From Bacteroidales bacterium (GTDB lineage: Bacteria > Bacteroidota > Bacteroidia > Bacteroidales > ML635J-15), in assembly GCA_017620015.1 (NCBI GenBank), contig JAFZRE010000015.1, positions 1 to 64,000 of the forward strand: a stretch of 64,000 nucleotides of DNA, given 5' to 3'. Below, in pieces: positions 44,601 through 52,215 of the stretch. Below the pieces are notes generated by a model that saw only the letters and a list, made by a program, of their open reading frames with translations, was not told where the DNA came from and made no database searches. The position numbers were made by a program, and so were the translations under genes. How positions within the stretch are numbered: position 1 is the first letter of the stretch; each line of letters opens with the position of its first letter.

Positions 44601-47017
44601 AACCATCCCTCAAATACATATCCAGTAGGAGCATTGGCGGGTGTATAATCGTTGTATGAAGAGATATCAGCATTGTATGATATGTTATTCACAGTCCCCA
44701 ACTGACCAAGCGGTGTCACACCTTCCGTAAGAAGATTATTATTACCATCATAATATGCACCATCCATGAAGTTGATTGTATATTGCTTGCGAGTATAATA
44801 AAAGTTTACAGTACATTCTTGGTCTGTAGAAGAATAACAATATCCATAATCACTACCATTATTAATAGAAACTTCTGCTTTATCAACGCCAAGTCTTTGG
44901 TATCCAGCTATTTCAAAAAAGTCTTCAGCTTTTGTTACCCACCTATAACGTGCATCTATTCTCTTATATAAAATAAAATGTCTATCTCCACTACTAATCG
45001 TATTATTGTTATAGTCATACAGGGTATTGGGAGCTGAAACTATTTCTGTTTCGTCTGGTAATGCCTCAATAAAATAATTCATTGTTTTCAACTCTCGATC
45101 TGCCACATTCAAATTATACGTCTCATTTTTATTGGGCATTATATCAATATAAACAATGATATCATTAACATTATTTGGTGTACTTTGTGGGTCCCAACGC
45201 TCACCATTATTATAAATAGCCCCATTCGACCCATAAATTGGAAAATTTTCCCCAATTGGTTGTCCATACAATGCTACAATTTCCTTAATAGTCGACCAAT
45301 TAGTACCCTGAGTGTAACGAGTACCAGTGTATTCAGTAGCATTATAATACCAACGTCCTCCAGATTTTGATAGTTGTACATACTGTCCATCAACCAATCC
45401 ATACTGTGTACCATTAGTACTTGTCGTAGCAGTATATGGATGGTCTTGGAATGTGAGTGTATATTGATTTCGATCATAATATACATTTAATATGGCATTG
45501 CCCTCAGTATTGACAGTCACACCTTCATCAAAATCACGAAGATGGAAACCTGTATATTGCATATTGGTTCCATTAACTCTGGCGTATGCATTAACTCCCG
45601 AACCTTGCTGAGAAACTGTATTGATAGAACGATTCACATCGCCTGTCAATGAAATAGCTTGCTCAAAATCGTAACATGTATCACAAACTACATTCTGTTT
45701 CCATATAATAATAGTATAGGGAGCAGTTGCTCTAGCTTGCCATTTAGCGTAAACATGAGTGTTTTCGGTCAGTGGCTGACGGAAGACAAATTGGTCTCCA
45801 TTAGGCTCATCCCCTGCATTAGCTGGCGCCGGATCACTCAAAAACCAACCTTGAAATGTGTAACCATTTCGTTTCATCCTTTCTCGGTCTGGTTCAATCG
45901 TAGTCTCTCCAGAACGCACAAAGTCTGCAGCCTTGAAGGTGGCACCCTTGCCGTTCTCGTGGTAAATAAGCCAGTGACCTTCGGAAACATGAACATCAAA
46001 AAACACATCTCCTGTTATTACTATAACAGTACCATTACGATAAGTATAATTGTCATCGGAATGTTCATCAATATGGTTACCGTATGTAGCGGATTTATAT
46101 TTCCAACCTTCAAAGTTGTGGGTATTGTCGCCCGGAGTATAAGCAGCGTTTACTGTATAGTCCAATCTTACTGCATCAGCATTTGCTCGGTAATACAAAA
46201 CGTCGGTATGTATAACAGCATCGTTCTCGTCCAAATACTTTACCGAGCACGATTTGAAAAGCATTGCGTATAAATCCAACGCATCACCATCGGTCACACC
46301 CTCATCCAACATATTGGAGATTTTTGTACGTATATCTTCAAATGACAATGCATACGAGATGTCCACCGTGTCATAAAGCTCGTTGTCCATCCAACCCATG
46401 CAATACACACCATCGGCAGGAGTACCGAGTCCGGGGTTATACAATATGGTTTCATAAAAACCTTGGGCTATATCGGCCCTCTTTACATAAATAGTAACAT
46501 CGGGTCCGCTTGCCCTATGGAAGTTAACCCTGAGGCGGGCATAGTCGCCAGCAGCAGTTACAAGATATACCGAGAACGAGTGTGCAGGGAAAACTACTTT
46601 GCCGTTTTCTGCAGCAACGGTTGCCACAAACTCGGGTCCGTTGGCGCCCTCGTGGTAAATGTCAACCAACTGGCCGTCGGCAAAGTTGGTGCCGTCCATG
46701 GTAACTATCGCCGGTTGCTCGGGTTCGGGCTGCCACTCGCGGCCATCCTTTGTAATGTCGATGTCGTAGGCACAATAGAGCTGCTCGCCATTCGGCGAAA
46801 CGCGCTCAACGGGAGTTGCACTCACCGAAGCATCGTCCACACCCCACACCTCGAAAGAGAGGGAGCCGGACTTTGAAATTTCACTTTCTATGGTAACCTT
46901 TGCTTGTCCCCACGCATTGCCAGCAAAGAGAATGCCAAATAAAATTACACAAGTAAAAACAGACAACCTTCTTGAGATTGTGCTTTTTGTTGAGTTGTTG
47001 AAGTTAAAATTTTTCAT
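41651..47017 (-). CDS. large InlB B-repeat T9SS type A cargo protein (1788 aa)
   Basis: ATG 47017 starts a basic N-region and signal segment (RRLSVFTCVILFGILFAGNA) of an exported protein. The middle carries at least four InlB B-repeat/Flg_new modules, seen as GYTFQGWF ... THVYAKW, GYVFEGWF ... ITVYAKW, YEFTGWYSNYGC and GYNFKGWYKY. Further on is a parallel-beta-helix-like stretch (NIAGNLENIGTLNASEGK), then an Ig/Fn3-like segment (ELTSFSATCDG, WTTATEKNNDYFSLERS). The type A sorting tail follows (VLAYPNPFNSDLTVEL, then IEVYDVLGRLVY). Family knowledge says such proteins are secreted by T9SS and displayed on the surface; binding targets are unknown. The gene lies between two tracts of the same intergenic repeats. 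Confidence 0.88.
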   Translation of the reverse strand: MKNFNFNNSTKSTISRRLSVFTCVILFGILFAGNAWGQAKVTIESEISKSGSLSFEVWGVDDASVSATPVERVSPNGEQLYCAYDIDITKDGREWQPEPEQPAIVTMDGTNFADGQLVDIYHEGANGPEFVATVAAENGKVVFPAHSFSVYLVTAAGDYARLRVNFHRASGPDVTIYVKRADIAQGFYETILYNPGLGTPADGVYCMGWMDNELYDTVDISYALSFEDIRTKISNMLDEGVTDGDALDLYAMLFKSCSVKYLDENDAVIHTDVLYYRANADAVRLDYTVNAAYTPGDNTHNFEGWKYKSATYGNHIDEHSDDNYTYRNGTVIVITGDVFFDVHVSEGHWLIYHENGKGATFKAADFVRSGETTIEPDRERMKRNGYTFQGWFLSDPAPANAGDEPNGDQFVFRQPLTENTHVYAKWQARATAPYTIIIWKQNVVCDTCYDFEQAISLTGDVNRSINTVSQQGSGVNAYARVNGTNMQYTGFHLRDFDEGVTVNTEGNAILNVYYDRNQYTLTFQDHPYTATTSTNGTQYGLVDGQYVQLSKSGGRWYYNATEYTGTRYTQGTNWSTIKEIVALYGQPIGENFPIYGSNGAIYNNGERWDPQSTPNNVNDIIVYIDIMPNKNETYNLNVADRELKTMNYFIEALPDETEIVSAPNTLYDYNNNTISSGDRHFILYKRIDARYRWVTKAEDFFEIAGYQRLGVDKAEVSINNGSDYGYCYSSTDQECTVNFYYTRKQYTINFMDGAYYDGNNNLLTEGVTPLGQLGTVNNISYNADISSYNDYTPANAPTGYVFEGWFTDDRCTHPYTFTTMKEGGITVYAKWRTIQYRVFLHPNADEVDDLDWGSDEQEMNFRINYGGTVSVPTGVGEDYEFTGWYSNYGCTLPFNETLVLDGTGATDYDKTVYFTDDMDKWGNGATYNKDLNNNRFWITQKYDIYGKWRAKLRGANGINVVYVDSDRTTTVSTDAFMYLDNVHAIAGHALSSSDADMEFSHWVLQNYDGSNFVDTDIQILPGATFTVRKDNAQRVIRCWYNTSTGDSIVSSSETNPNPALYNEYRANYTVKLRAVYEAVEKPKFTSIDWYDNYGGSTSDTDLPINETVTPPVPSRPGYNFKGWYKYSEGGTLPETIDDCDPHFLYYKSSNGAFYEESSFTNVATIAADLHEPIDYMYAIWEPIVDFTFGSMCPGDRVELPTRNSAGADLPGDWTASVGSFDGDYYIASNENATLYFAPDSRTCASDTSYTITVKLPYLLNASDYDYIWKGNNNTADWNTASNWYVYDNGYSIATEVPSIEKDIFIGPATQCVTPNWPEQNGNADAHNLTIAAGASLTVPLDRTLNIAGNLENIGTLNASEGKVIFCGPADGGNQTISHDITFGNVIFYNQGGDIIPAGNVTINGAANFKDGVVKHDVTFGEDASVTDPDGMSYSSFVEGKVTKSGSAIGFTFPTGKDNVLGKIAATSDAENVSVQYFRNSAGFTQAEMPRWWNINDMCSNNNPQLDHVSNVEYWKVSTPLAIEAVLTVSAASGTAHFNANTATHDADDIYGAFWSGSCWENIGGGSQSVSADPYGTISVAVKIPQTRAVYEKIVTLGSKDHNTILPIELTSFSATCDGRSSHVMWTTATEKNNDYFSLERSDDAINFVEIARIAGAGNSIEPLSYSYTDYGVYGGDNYYRLVQVDYDGTRTASEIIVTNCVEASGEPEVLAYPNPFNSDLTVELENFGDRPASIEVYDVLGRLVYVEKADAPQNSYQTVLHLDGLSNSTYTVRVSTSDFVINQKVVKN

Positions 47018-47073
47018 ATCTTCCTGATTATCAGGTATTTTATTGTTTGTTTTATAGAATTTCCAAATCGTTG

Positions 47074-47081
47074 CAAAAGTA
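47074..47081 (-). promoter_or_regulatory. -7 element (TACTTTTG) before the InlB-repeat gene
   Basis: A consensus -7 box lies 56 bp upstream of ATG 47017; a matching -33 box was not found at the usual distance. Confidence 0.4.
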
Positions 47082-47287
47082 AGGCAATAAATGAAGTATA
47101 GCATATAAGGTACTGAATATTATACAAACGCAATATCAACAATATGAACATCGCCTATTTATAAGCGAAATAGAAATGAATAAGTAAAATTTTTTATACA
47201 AAATGCAGAATACGAAGAATGTGGTTTTAGGACAAAAGATGTATTTTGGTAGATTAAAAGAGGGAAAGGGAATAGGAAAAGAGTTGT

Positions 47288-47757
47288 CCTTCGACAAGCT
47301 CAGGAACCCATAGTTGAAAGTTGAGAGACGAAAGTTGAGAGTTGAGAGTTGAGAGACGAGAGTAGCGCAATGCTTTGCGCTGTGAGAGGAGATATAACCT
47401 TTCTGCCCGAAGGACACTAAAAAAAAGGAGTCGCTACGCGAGAACGGCGAAGCCCTCAACGAAGTTAAATCTTACAAATTGATACAAATCTTTCAAATAA
47501 TTCTGTCTGATTTGAAAAAGATTTGTCGAATTTGACTACGTCGATTGCAAAGCAATTCTGCCCGAAGGACACTAAAAAAAGAGTCGCTGTCGCGAGAACG
47601 GCGAAGCCCTCAACGAAGTTAAATCTTACAAATTGATACAAATCTTTCAATATATTTGATTTGTCTGATTTGAAAAAGATTTGCATAATTTGACTACGTC
47701 GATTGCAAAGCAATTCTGCCCGTCAGGGCACTAAAAAAAAGAGTCGCTGTGCGCCAC
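47288..47757. repeat. non-coding repeat tract 2, same family as tract 1
   Basis: The stretch from 47018 to 47757 has no supportable gene. It contains a CCTTCGACAAGCTCAGG element (47288-47304), GAAAGTTGAGAGTTGAGAG units, then the GAGTCGCT, CGGCGAAGCCCTCAACGAAG, ACAAATTGATACAAATCTT and CTGCCCGAAGGACACTAAA units known from tract 1. A near-copy of about 170 bp is present twice: about 47410-47580 and 47580-47745. Confidence 0.8.
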
Positions 47758-48336
47758 TTAAAACTTCTTCAGTTCCCTGTATAGTCTTTGCACGGGCAGA
47801 CCGACCACATTGTAGAACGAACCGTTGATGCCCTCGACCGCCACCTTGCCAATCCATTCCTGTATGCCGTATGCTCCAGCCTTATCGTACGGCTTGTAGT
47901 TCTCGATGTAGAAACGGATTTCATCGTCGTCGAGTTTGGAGAATGTAACTTCGGTCCTTACACTGAAACTCACGACCTTGTCAATCGAACGCAAGCACAC
48001 GCCAGTAACCACAAGATGCGTCTTTCCACTCAGCAGACGGAGCATCTGGAAGGCATCGGAGTAGTCCTTGGGCTTGCCGAGAATCCTGTTGTCAACGATT
48101 ACGGTTGTGTCGGCAGTAATGAGCAGGTCGTTATCCTTCAAGTCCTTGTAAGCGTTCGACTTCTGGCAGGCAAGGTATTCCGACACATCCTCTACGCAAA
48201 TGTCCGACGGCACAACCTCCTCTTCCTGCGAAGGCTTTACCAACGAATACTGCACGCCAAGCTGAGTAAGCAGTTCGCGGCGGCGGAAACTTGCCGAAGC
48301 AAGCAAGATATTATATTTAGAATCAAATTGTTCCAT
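47758..48336 (-). CDS. maf: Maf family nucleotide pyrophosphatase
   Basis: Maf proteins hydrolyse non-canonical or modified nucleoside triphosphates (dTTP/UTP in the YhdE type) and are linked to cell-division arrest. The 192-aa protein has the signature LLASASFRRRELLTQLG at about residues 11-27, then the ITADTTVIVDNRILGKP motif and a late YKPYDKAGAYGIQEWIGK. Its start overlaps the 3' end of the UbiA gene by 14 bp, a common gene pair in Bacteroidetes. Confidence 0.93.
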   Translation of the reverse strand: MEQFDSKYNILLASASFRRRELLTQLGVQYSLVKPSQEEEVVPSDICVEDVSEYLACQKSNAYKDLKDNDLLITADTTVIVDNRILGKPKDYSDAFQMLRLLSGKTHLVVTGVCLRSIDKVVSFSVRTEVTFSKLDDDEIRFYIENYKPYDKAGAYGIQEWIGKVAVEGINGSFYNVVGLPVQRLYRELKKF

Positions 48337-49300
48337 TGTTTACGATAATATGACAAAAAACTATGCTGAACGCAATTCCTAAAACCATTATCAACTTCAC
48401 AAAACCGCTCAAGAACGAATATTTACGCTTCGAAGTACCGAAAAGCGATGCTATTCCCACAATCAAAGTCGGAATCATAACCGCCGCATACAAGTAAACC
48501 GTCGGCAGCATCTCGCCATAGAAGAACCTAGTTCCGGCAAGATAGCCATACCAGAAAAACGCCACAGCCGCAACCGACAGCAAGGCGAGCATACATATAA
48601 TATAATTGGTCTTCTTAAGTCCGATTTTCACAGGTATGGAACGCACGCTGTTTTCACGGTCGCCCTGAATGTCCTCGCAGTCCTTGATTATTTCACGCAT
48701 CAGACTGAAAATGAAGGCAAAAACGGAGAAGAATATGATTACCTGCATAACCATCTTCACAGCGCGGATGTGACTGATGTCCCAGTACGAAACGGTGTCG
48801 GCCTGTGCAAAATATTCGGTCATCCCGACCAGGAACGGCACAACGCCCGAAAGCATGGCAATGAGCAGATTGCCCCAGAAGGTAGTTTTCTTCAGGTCGC
48901 GCGAGTAAAGCCACAAAGCCACGAATGCACCGAAGAATATAAAGAAGTACCACCACCTGCGAGCCGCCACTGCGACAACGATACCTATTATTAATGCAAT
49001 GACATTCAACCAGATATGCAGGGCAATAGCCTTGCGGCGCGGCACTTGTACTCCGACAATCACTTTCCACGACTTGTTCACGCGGTCGATTTTCTGGTCG
49101 AAATAGTCATTTATGACATATCCGCCAGCAGCAATGAGCACAGTTGCGAGCATCATCAGGTAGAAAATCCAGTCGGGAAACATCACCTTGATGCCGTAGT
49201 TTGCGAATACAGGGAATATCACAAGCAGACGCATTGCAATCATAGTCAGCATGATTACAAGGATATTTTTCCAGCGTATCAGTTTCAAAAAGTTTTTCAT
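48323..49300 (-). CDS. UbiA family prenyltransferase
   Basis: This 325-aa polytopic membrane protein transfers a polyprenyl chain to an acceptor. The first Asp-rich motif is NDYFDQKID (residues about 64-72, NDxxDxxxD). The second is DCEDIQGDRENSVRS (DxxDxxGD). Homologues in Bacteroidetes are usually labelled geranylgeranylglycerol-phosphate geranylgeranyltransferase, but the acceptor here is not shown by the sequence; a role in quinone or lipid synthesis is possible. ATG 49300 is preferred to one five codons upstream, because a -7 promoter box ends 4 bases before it. Confidence 0.88.
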   Translation of the reverse strand: MKNFLKLIRWKNILVIMLTMIAMRLLVIFPVFANYGIKVMFPDWIFYLMMLATVLIAAGGYVINDYFDQKIDRVNKSWKVIVGVQVPRRKAIALHIWLNVIALIIGIVVAVAARRWWYFFIFFGAFVALWLYSRDLKKTTFWGNLLIAMLSGVVPFLVGMTEYFAQADTVSYWDISHIRAVKMVMQVIIFFSVFAFIFSLMREIIKDCEDIQGDRENSVRSIPVKIGLKKTNYIICMLALLSVAAVAFFWYGYLAGTRFFYGEMLPTVYLYAAVMIPTLIVGIASLFGTSKRKYSFLSGFVKLIMVLGIAFSIVFCHIIVNNGTI

Positions 49301-49304
49301 AACG

Positions 49305-49312
49305 CAAAGATA
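49305..49312 (-). promoter_or_regulatory. -7 element (TATCTTTG) of the UbiA-maf operon
   Basis: The box lies only 4 bases upstream of ATG 49300, implying a very short or absent leader. It abuts a copy of the TTACGATTTACGATT repeat. Confidence 0.45.
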
Positions 49313-49327
49313 CAAATTTATTTTAGA

Positions 49328-49531
49328 TTTACGAATTACGATTTACGATTTATCTGACAAGATGCAAAGGGGGCTGACAGGCGAACAGACTAAAAGGCTA
49401 ACAGTCTAGCAGTCTCACAGGCGGACAGAATGCAGTTGCCCCCCATCTTTAAAGCCATTAAGGATTTTAAAGACCTTAAGGCATGTGGGGGGCAAGACTT
49501 TAAGCCTGCTGGACTTTTAGCCTGTCTGCCC
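49328..49531. repeat. dispersed repeat with a foldback element
   Basis: Positions 49328-49390 match 26676-26735 (TTACGATTTACGATT, GACAAGATGCAA, GCTGACAGGC units). From 49371 to 49531 the DNA is an imperfect palindrome: GGGCTGACAGGCGAACAG (49371-49388) against 49514-49531 (15 of 18), with an inner TTGCCCCCCAT / ATGTGGGGGGCAA pair. The rest of the 400-bp gap 49301-49700 contains only the aquaporin promoter. Confidence 0.6.
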
Positions 49532-49603
49532 TCCAACTTTCCTAACACCTTCCTGTTGAATCTTTTCACAAAAAGCTTGGGTACACATTAGCCACAAAAG
49601 GCT

Positions 49604-49611
49604 TACCTTTG
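49604..49611 (+). promoter_or_regulatory. -7 element (TACCTTTG) of the aquaporin gene
   Basis: A consensus -7 box gives a leader of about 80 nt before ATG 49701. A CTTG about 24 bp upstream is a weak -33 candidate. Confidence 0.45.
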
Positions 49612-49700
49612 CTCCAACATATATTATATGGTGGCGAAACTAAATTGTCATCCATAGTTATTATGTATTGCACTTTATTTTAACTTTAAACTATAACAAA

Positions 49701-50375
49701 ATGAAAAAGTATTTAGCAGAAATGATTGGAACCATGGTATTGGTTCTTATGGGATGCGGAACGGCTATCAGCCTAAGCTGTGGCACTGACACTGCATCGG
49801 TTGTTGGTACTGCCTTGGCGTTTGGTCTTGCTGTAATAGGCATGGCTTACGCAATCGGCAAGATTTCGGGATGCCACATCAATCCGGCAATTACCCTCGG
49901 TGTTGCATTGAGCGGCAGAATGGGATGGAAGGATGCCATCATGTACATGATTTTCCAGGTTATCGGTGCATTCATCGGTTCGGCTATCCTATTCTGGATG
50001 ACAAAGGAAACCGGTATGGAAGGAACTGGTGCTAACGACCTGCAATCGGGCGTAAGCGTACTTGGCGGTTTGCTTGCTGAAATCTTCTTCACCTTCGTAT
50101 TCGTATTTGTAGTTCTTGCAGCTACACACGAAAAGAATGGTGCTGGCAATGCAGCAGGACTTGCAATAGGTCTTACACTTGTTCTCGTTCACCTCGTTTG
50201 CATCCGCTACACAGGCACTTCGGTTAACCCGGCTCGTTCGATTGCTCCCGCAGTATTCCAAGGCGGAACAGCACTCAGCAACTTGTGGATTTTCATCGTT
50301 GGCCCATTCGTAGGTGGTGCACTTGCAGCAGGCATCTACAAGATTTTCGACTGCAAGAAGGAATGCAACAAGTAA
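49701..50375 (+). CDS. aqpZ: AqpZ-type aquaporin
   Basis: This 224-aa, six-helix MIP channel has both NPA boxes (HINPAITLG at 61-63 and SVNPARS at 176-178). The selectivity-filter residues match water-specific AqpZ: a Phe in ALAFGL (41), His164 in VLVHL, Thr173 and Arg179. So a water channel is more likely than a glycerol facilitator, and no glycerol kinase gene is nearby. ATG 49701 is chosen since it begins the first helix (MKKYLAEMIGTMVLVLMG). A strong terminator follows, so it is monocistronic. Confidence 0.92.
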   Translation: MKKYLAEMIGTMVLVLMGCGTAISLSCGTDTASVVGTALAFGLAVIGMAYAIGKISGCHINPAITLGVALSGRMGWKDAIMYMIFQVIGAFIGSAILFWMTKETGMEGTGANDLQSGVSVLGGLLAEIFFTFVFVFVVLAATHEKNGAGNAAGLAIGLTLVLVHLVCIRYTGTSVNPARSIAPAVFQGGTALSNLWIFIVGPFVGGALAAGIYKIFDCKKECNK

Positions 50376-50396
50376 TTTGAAAACTTAACAGACAAA

Positions 50397-50427
50397 AATA
50401 GGGGCGAAAAATTCCGCCCCTATTTTT
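50397..50427 (+). terminator. terminator of the aquaporin gene
   Basis: A 10-bp perfect stem (AATAGGGGCG/CGCCCCTATT; 50397-50406 with 50415-50424) is followed by a T-run. Confidence 0.85.
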
Positions 50428-50480
50428 TGCGTGATAATCAACAATTTAAGAACCTCGCAACTATAGTTTTTATCAAAACT

Positions 50481-50561
50481 GTCGTTTCTAAAAGTTATTT
50501 CTATCACAAATTTGTCGTTTCTAAAAGTCAATTTTAAATTATTTTGACTTTTCTAAAAGTC
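50481..50561 (+). promoter_or_regulatory. three phased TTTCTAAAAGT boxes, candidate operator
   Basis: GTCGTTTCTAAAAGT occurs at 50481-50495 and 50514-50528, and GACTTTTCTAAAAGT at 50546-50560. The spacings are 33 and 32 bp, about three helical turns. The third box is a perfect 7-bp inverted repeat (GACTTTT-ct-AAAAGTC). They lie 60-140 bp upstream of a consensus promoter, suggesting binding of a dimeric regulator. Confidence 0.5.
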
Positions 50562-50621
50562 ATTTTCACGAAAAAAGTAGTTCTAATATTTGAAACAGAC
50601 AAAAAATCCGTCCCTATTTTT

Positions 50622-50652
50622 TTTGCACAAATTTTGATTTAATGTAAATTTG
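50622..50652 (+). promoter_or_regulatory. consensus promoter of the TPR/PD40 gene
   Basis: TTTG (50622-50625) and TAAATTTG (50645-50652) are exactly 19 bp apart, 22 bp before ATG 50674. Confidence 0.65.
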
Positions 50653-50673
50653 CACCTTGCATTGATTTTTGAA

Positions 50674-52215
50674 ATGAAACGACTTGCAACCATATTATTC
50701 GCACTTGGCATCTGCCTAACGCTCTCGGCACAGAAAACGCTGAAACTTGCTGACGCGGCACTCAAGCGCGAACAGTTTTCGGAAGCCATTTCCCTCTACA
50801 CACCACTAGCCGAAAAGCACAAGCACAACAAAAAACTTGTCTCGGAACTGTACTACAAGATTGGCTACTGCTACAAGAAACTGTCGATTCCAGAAGAAGC
50901 CGCACCAAATTTCAAACTGGCAATCGAAAACGGCTGCGAAGATTCGCTGGCATACCTATATTTCGGCGAGGCACTGCAGATGCTACAACTTTACGACTCG
51001 GCACTTGTGCAGTTCCAGCGATTCGGCGAACTTTCGCCTGGCAGCCGACTTGCGCAGAAAGGCATAAAAGGCATCGCCCTCGCCCGTGAAATGTTTGCCA
51101 ATCCGTCGCGCTACGAAGTGACACTCAAGCCAATAATCAATTCGGGTGGCGAAGATTATTGTCCGTTCTACGAGGCACGCACACACAAAAAGGTATACTT
51201 TACGTCTACTCGCAATGCTCCTACGCATGTCACCGTCAGTCCAGAATCGGGAGAATACTGCTCCAACATCTTCTACGCCGAGCAGGACCGCGAAGGACGA
51301 TGGAGCGAAGCCAAGATTGCCCCGGGCAACATAAACACAACCGCCGAAGAAGGAGCCGCCTGCCTCAACCGCAAGTCGAACAACCTGTATTTCACGCGTT
51401 GCACCTACGACAAGAACAACGACAAGGGCTGCCGCATCTATATGGCGAAGAAAGTCGGCAACAACTGGATGAACGCACAGGAAGTACCAATCAAGGGCAT
51501 TCCCGACAGCGTTTCCATCGGTCACCCAGCCATAAGCGACGACGAACTTACGCTTTACTTTGTCGCCGACTCGCTGCTTGGCGGACTTGGCGGAAAAGAC
51601 ATTTACTGCGTCACACGGCAACGCAAGAACCAACCGTTCAATCCTCCGCAAAACCTTGGCAGTTACATAAATACCGAAGAAGACGAAGTTCACCCCTACA
51701 TCCGCAGCAATGGTGACCTATACTTTGCATCGGACGGACATCCTGGAATGGGGGGATTCGACATATATCTGGCAAAGCATGTCAAAAATTCCGAATACAT
51801 TATTATTAATATGGGCTTCCCTATCAACACATCGCTCGACGATTTCGGAATTGTGTTTACGGGAATGCGCGAGGAAGGCTTTCTGTCGTCGCGACGCAGA
51901 GGCGGAGTCGGAAAGACCGACCTGTATTATTTCGTTCTGCCAGAAATTTCATTCACTGTAACCGGCACAATATGGGACAAGGAGTTAAACAAGCCAGTTC
52001 CCAATGTTGACATCCAGATAATGAATGACGAATATGTGCTGATGGACACCCAGACCACCGATGAAAACGGCAAGTACGAACTAGAACTGAAACCAGAAAA
52101 CAACTACATAATATATTACAAGGCAAATGGTTACAAGTTGGAAAAGACCACCGTCGAAACCAAAGGCCTGACCGAAACAAAGAATTTTGTGCGGGATATA
52201 TTTATGGTAAAGTAG
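50674..52215 (+). CDS. exported TPR / PD40 beta-propeller protein
   Basis: This 513-aa exported protein has a signal peptide (MKRLATILFALGICLTLSAQ). TPR-like helices follow at about 25-130 (EQFSEAISLYTPLAEKHKHN, YYKIGYCYKKL, AYLYFGEALQML). Next are PD40/WD40-like propeller blades at about 150-420 (KVYFTSTRN, NNLYFTRCTYD, ELTLYFVADSLLGGLGGKDI, DLYFASDGHPGMGGFDIY). At the C-terminus is a carboxypeptidase-regulatory-like beta sandwich (VTGTIWDKELNKPVPNVDIQ, TTDENGKYELEL). It resembles T9SS-associated PorE/PorW-type proteins but lacks their OmpA-like peptidoglycan-binding domain. Its 3' end overlaps the convergent flavoprotein gene by 14 bp. Its role is probably in the envelope, perhaps linked to T9SS; this is inference. 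Confidence 0.85.
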   Translation: MKRLATILFALGICLTLSAQKTLKLADAALKREQFSEAISLYTPLAEKHKHNKKLVSELYYKIGYCYKKLSIPEEAAPNFKLAIENGCEDSLAYLYFGEALQMLQLYDSALVQFQRFGELSPGSRLAQKGIKGIALAREMFANPSRYEVTLKPIINSGGEDYCPFYEARTHKKVYFTSTRNAPTHVTVSPESGEYCSNIFYAEQDREGRWSEAKIAPGNINTTAEEGAACLNRKSNNLYFTRCTYDKNNDKGCRIYMAKKVGNNWMNAQEVPIKGIPDSVSIGHPAISDDELTLYFVADSLLGGLGGKDIYCVTRQRKNQPFNPPQNLGSYINTEEDEVHPYIRSNGDLYFASDGHPGMGGFDIYLAKHVKNSEYIIINMGFPINTSLDDFGIVFTGMREEGFLSSRRRGGVGKTDLYYFVLPEISFTVTGTIWDKELNKPVPNVDIQIMNDEYVLMDTQTTDENGKYELELKPENNYIIYYKANGYKLEKTTVETKGLTETKNFVRDIFMVK

